A stretch of DNA of 64,000 nucleotides from contig JBBFLK010000004.1 in the NCBI GenBank assembly GCA_037479115.1, forward strand, positions 1 through 64,000. Direction: 5' to 3'. The DNA is from Anaerohalosphaeraceae bacterium. GTDB taxonomy: Bacteria; Planctomycetota; Phycisphaerae; Sedimentisphaerales; Anaerohalosphaeraceae. Below the pieces are notes generated by a model. It saw nothing but the letters and a program-made list of their open reading frames with translations. It searched no databases and had not been told where the DNA came from. The first letter of the stretch is position 1; each line of letters opens with the position of its first letter. Below are positions 60,903 to 64,000 of the stretch, piece by piece. Both the position numbers and the translations under genes were made by a program.

Positions 60903-61670
60903 TTAGAACGCAAAGCTGTAAGAAATCGTGCCCCAGTATTCGTCGCTCTTGTTGACGCTGTCCTCGAAGGAATTCTGGAAATAAACAGCCGGAACAATCT
61001 TGGCTCCGGTCATCGGGCACTTGAACTGGCTCTTGAGACCCCAGACCATATGCGACCAGTCGTGGTCCGAATTCATTGCACCGCCGTTAAAGACTATATC
61101 CCACGAAAAGGTCAGCGGCAGGTCGGTCGGCAGATTGTAGTCAAAGCCCATCAGATAAATCGTGCCGGAAGCATCCTTAATATTGCTGCTTGCCTTGCTG
61201 CGAGCGGGCCACAGCTGATAGACGGCCAGATGGGGGACAACACCGTTGTCCAACAGCTTGGGCATTTCGGCTTCCACAAAGATTTCCTGCTTGTCCCAAG
61301 CCTTGGTATAGGTGTCGATATAATCATAATAGCGCCAGCCGAGTTTGTAATTGGTTTCCCAAGCATCACCAGCAAGGGCTTTGCCCTTGTAGTAAAGCGT
61401 GTAGTCGTACTCAGTCAGATTCACACGGCTGTCCGCCAGGTTATTGGTCCATCCGCCCCGCTCCGGATAGGACATCCAGATGGTGGCGCCCAATCCGTTC
61501 TCATGGGACAGATCGATGCTGGGCTGGAAGGCGCCGGCATTATCCAGGATATCATAGCCGCGCCAGATGTACCGCGAGGTGTAGCTCAAATCCACAGTTG
61601 TCTTCCATTCCTGTGCACCGGCCGTTGCGGCCACCGCGCACAACACCAACACAACCATTGTGTTCTTCAT
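60903..61670 (-). CDS. Outer-membrane beta-barrel protein (TIGR02001-like)
   Basis: 255 residues from the ATG with AAGGA eight bases upstream. Signal peptide MKNTMVVLVLCAVAATAGAQ, then EWKTTVDLSYTSRYIWRGYDILDNAGAFQPSIDLSH, the N-terminal phrase typical of the small TIGR02001-like outer-membrane family. Alternating beta strands follow and the sequence ends in SYSFAF with a C-terminal Phe, the beta-barrel assembly signal. It may act as a porin or structural barrel; function unknown. Monocistronic. Confidence 0.8.
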   Translation of the reverse strand: MKNTMVVLVLCAVAATAGAQEWKTTVDLSYTSRYIWRGYDILDNAGAFQPSIDLSHENGLGATIWMSYPERGGWTNNLADSRVNLTEYDYTLYYKGKALAGDAWETNYKLGWRYYDYIDTYTKAWDKQEIFVEAEMPKLLDNGVVPHLAVYQLWPARSKASSNIKDASGTIYLMGFDYNLPTDLPLTFSWDIVFNGGAMNSDHDWSHMVWGLKSQFKCPMTGAKIVPAVYFQNSFEDSVNKSDEYWGTISYSFAF

Positions 61671-61843
61671 AATTCGGTTCCTTTCCATTGCTCCCTAAAT
61701 ACAATTTCCTTTTCCGTTTTCTTGATAGGGTGGTACGCTCCATTCAGAAATATTATGCTTTATGATATTACGACCTTCAACAAAAAAAAGTCGAAAAAAA
61801 AAGAAGTTTTTCGGCGGTTGTTAAAATAGGCAAGACAAAGGTG

Positions 61844-63292
61844 TTAATTGCCGTTTGCCGCTCGAATTTCGATTTGTTCTTTGGCCTGGCCGACCAGGTA
61901 GAAGCTGCCCGTAATGCAGATTAAATCTTCTCGGGTCACCACGCTTTGGGCGATCCGAACGGCCTCACGAAGCGTCATTGCCGTCTGGCACATCTTGCCG
62001 CAGATTTCCGTGTAGAGGTCCGCCAGCTCCTGCGGATAAACGGCTTTGGGGCTGCTGCTTCGCGTAAAGATGACCTTGTCGGCTCCGTATTGAAGCTGCG
62101 TGAGCATCCCGCGAACATCTTTATCGCTGTTGCACCCGAAGATGATAATCATTGAGTCATACGGAATATGCTGACCAATGGCCTGAATTAAGGCCCGAAT
62201 GCTGGCGGCATTGTGTGCGGCATCCACCAGAATCCGCGGGTCATTGCAAATCATTTCCATCCGCCCAATCAGCGAAACTTTGCTGAGCCCTTCGACGGCC
62301 TTGCTGTCATCCACCTGAAAGCCGCGCTGCTTGAGCTGATCGAGCATGGCCAGCGCCAGACCGCAGTTGATGGCCTGATGTTCACCGGGCAGGGGAACAC
62401 GCAGATGTTCAAACCGGCTGTACGGAGTCGTCAGACAGATTCGATTGTGCGGCCCGTGTTCGCGGGACGATTCAAACCGATAGGAAAAATCAATATCCTT
62501 GCCCGTTACGCACAGCGGCGCCTTGACGGCCTGCGCCTGTTTCTTAAGAACCCGCATGGCCAGCGGGTCCTGAGGAACCGTCACCACAGGAATGCCTTCC
62601 TTGATGACGCCGGCTTTTTCCCGGGCAATGCAGTCAATCGTCGGGCCCAGCAGATTCATATGGTCCAGACTGATGCTGGTAATGCCGACCACTTCCGGCG
62701 TAATCACGTTGGTGCTGTCCAGCCGGCCGCCCAGTCCGGTTTCAATGACGGCAATGTCTACCTTTTCCTCGGCAAAATACAGAAATGCCATCGCCGTAAA
62801 GATTTCGAAAAAGGTGGGGGCATCCTGCTTTTCAGCCATTTTTTCTACAACCGGATAAAGCCGGTTGATTAAATCCAGCATCGCCTTTTTGGATATCATC
62901 TCGGAGTTGATGACGATGCGCTCATGCAGACTGGTCACGTGAGGCGACGTGTACAGGCCGACCTTATACCCGTTGGCCTCGAGCATCTTGGCCAGCATCG
63001 TTGCCGTAGACCCCTTGCCCTTTGTCCCCGCAATGTGGGCACACTTTATCTTTTTATGGGGATTCCCGAGGGCCTTCAGGAGGTTGTTCATCCGGTCCAG
63101 ATTGAACGTCGTGACATTATAGCGCAGCCGCCCCTGCCTCTCGTAGTCTGTCCTGTCGAACAGGTATTTCAGGGCCTGTTCGTAGGTCCGAAACGCAACG
63201 GTAGTGCGTTTAATTTTCTCGACAGCAACGGAGGAGGTGGTTTTTTTCGCCTTAGACTGCGTCGTCCGTGATAGTCTTTTAGTTGTTGTCAT
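61844..63292 (-). CDS. folC: Folylpolyglutamate synthase/dihydrofolate synthase
   Basis: 482 residues, with a basic, Thr/Lys-rich N-terminal extension of about 30 residues (MTTTKRLSRTTQSKAKKTT) not seen in most homologues. Motifs: P-loop HIAGTKGKGSTATML, YTSPHVTSLHERI, ETGLGGRLDSTNV, ILVDAAHNAASI and FGCNSDKDV. It adds glutamate to folates (and possibly to dihydropteroate). It lies divergent from the transketolase gene. Confidence 0.95.
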   Translation of the reverse strand: MTTTKRLSRTTQSKAKKTTSSVAVEKIKRTTVAFRTYEQALKYLFDRTDYERQGRLRYNVTTFNLDRMNNLLKALGNPHKKIKCAHIAGTKGKGSTATMLAKMLEANGYKVGLYTSPHVTSLHERIVINSEMISKKAMLDLINRLYPVVEKMAEKQDAPTFFEIFTAMAFLYFAEEKVDIAVIETGLGGRLDSTNVITPEVVGITSISLDHMNLLGPTIDCIAREKAGVIKEGIPVVTVPQDPLAMRVLKKQAQAVKAPLCVTGKDIDFSYRFESSREHGPHNRICLTTPYSRFEHLRVPLPGEHQAINCGLALAMLDQLKQRGFQVDDSKAVEGLSKVSLIGRMEMICNDPRILVDAAHNAASIRALIQAIGQHIPYDSMIIIFGCNSDKDVRGMLTQLQYGADKVIFTRSSSPKAVYPQELADLYTEICGKMCQTAMTLREAVRIAQSVVTREDLICITGSFYLVGQAKEQIEIRAANGN

Positions 63293-63617
63293 GATGGCAA
63301 AGGATGATACCCGAAAAAACCCAATAAGTCAATCGTATTATGCCTTAAACCACACAAAAACACATTTCTTCGAAAAGACGCATCTTCCAATTTATTATAC
63401 AATAACTTACAAAAGGACTTTCTGAGTCGTTTTCTTTGTGCAGTCATCTTTGTAAACAAAGTATCTTATGATAACATTAAATATTTTAATTATTTCGCGG
63501 CAGAATCGACCCCAAAAAATAACGCCGCAAAAACGCTTGAAACGACCTTCCTGACTTAATACAATACGGTACTTTTCAAATCTGTTTCATAAAATCTTTC
63601 TATTTTTTGAGGTTTTT
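63293..63617. other. Divergent intergenic region folC/tkt
   Basis: 325 bp, AT-rich, no gene seen. A promoter for the transketolase gene lies at 63537-63565. A TATAAT on the minus strand (63394-63399) could serve folC, but no matching -35 was found. Confidence 0.6.
63537..63565 (+). promoter_or_regulatory. Sigma-70 promoter of tkt
   Basis: TTGAAA (63537-63542), 17-bp spacer, TACAAT (63560-63565), 52 bp before the transketolase ATG. Confidence 0.7.
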
Positions 63618-64000
63618 ATGACAAAAGCGAATGCGACAGGTCTTTCGGCACTGGATATGAAGTGTGTGGAAACCATTCGTTTTTTGGCGATGGATGGTGT
63701 TCAGGCCGCCAACTCCGGGCATCCCGGAATGCCGATGGGAATGGCCGCCGCGGCCTATGCACTCTGGATGCGGCACCTCCGGTTTAATCCTGCCGACCCG
63801 AAATGGCTCAACCGCGACCGCTTCATCCTCTCGGCCGGGCACGGAAGCATGCTCCTCTATGCCCTGCTTCACCTGTGCGGTTTTGACCTGCCGCTGGACG
63901 AATTGAAACAGTTCCGTCAGTGGGGCAGCAAGACCCCCGGCCATCCCGAATATGGACACACCCCCGGCGTAGAGGTCACAACCGGTCCGCTGGGCCAGGG
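63618..64000 (+). CDS. tkt: Transketolase, N-terminal part (runs off the window)
   Basis: The first 127 codons. The ATG has GAGG five bases upstream. The thiamine diphosphate-binding N-terminus is clear: [53 protein letters not shown] and [22 protein letters not shown], including the conserved His residues. It transfers two-carbon units in the pentose phosphate pathway. The C-terminus lies beyond 64000. Confidence 0.96.
   Translation, partial: MTKANATGLSALDMKCVETIRFLAMDGVQAANSGHPGMPMGMAAAAYALWMRHLRFNPADPKWLNRDRFILSAGHGSMLLYALLHLCGFDLPLDELKQFRQWGSKTPGHPEYGHTPGVEVTTGPLGQ

Overview
The window looks like chromosome of a Gram-negative, probably anaerobic planctomycete of the Phycisphaerae type. 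The grounds are PEP-CTERM proteins, short pseudopilin-headed secreted proteins, dockerin-type repeats, several ECF sigma factors with membrane partners, and a full outer-membrane toolkit (LptD-like protein, Lol-type ABC systems, TolC/RND efflux, C-terminal-Phe porin-like protein). The assignment is inferred from gene content only; no rRNA is present.

Layout. 1-8.3 kb (minus strand): a sugar porter, an exported GH32 fructan/sucrose hydrolase, an ECF sigma factor, a FecR-domain membrane protein, a pseudopilin-like protein and two or three tandem PEP-CTERM proteins that share flanking repeats. It reads as one carbohydrate and cell-surface locus. 8.4-17.8 kb: housekeeping genes (tRNA-Phe, mnmG, nrdR with tandem NrdR-box candidates, an ATP-cone protein, a small membrane protein, a YbaK-like deacylase, a PpiC/SurA-like lipoprotein, a DUF4143 ATPase, asnS with a coiled-coil insertion, and a HepT/MntA pair). 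17.8-30 kb: a second surface locus with two paralogous membrane proteins, an ECF sigma/double-zinc-finger anti-sigma pair, a pseudopilin, a C39-peptidase-like fusion, a dockerin/cohesin-like protein and a large LamG-dockerin protein. 30-45.5 kb: rpmH (47 codons), a small kinase, ispG, an FtsX-type ABC transporter, a glycosyltransferase, a TetR-controlled RND efflux operon and a LarA-like protein.

45.8-46.4 kb holds the most unusual object: an RNase P RNA gene (rnpB) of about 615 nt that carries three copies of one 93-nt inverted-repeat hairpin. They sit at the positions of helices P3, P9 and P19. Without them the RNA would be an ordinary bacterial RNase P RNA of about 336 nt.

46.5-60.6 kb (plus strand) starts with a self-cleaving LexA/CI-like repressor. 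A long, tightly packed run follows: lptD-like, class II fructose-bisphosphate aldolase, a C-terminal processing protease, lysS, two LolC/E-like permeases, LolD, a branched-chain aminotransferase and a polyprenyl synthase. 60.9-64 kb holds a beta-barrel protein, folC and the start of a transketolase gene that runs off the window.

Functions were assigned from motifs read in the translations. No database search was run, and several start codons are judgement calls, as noted in the entries.
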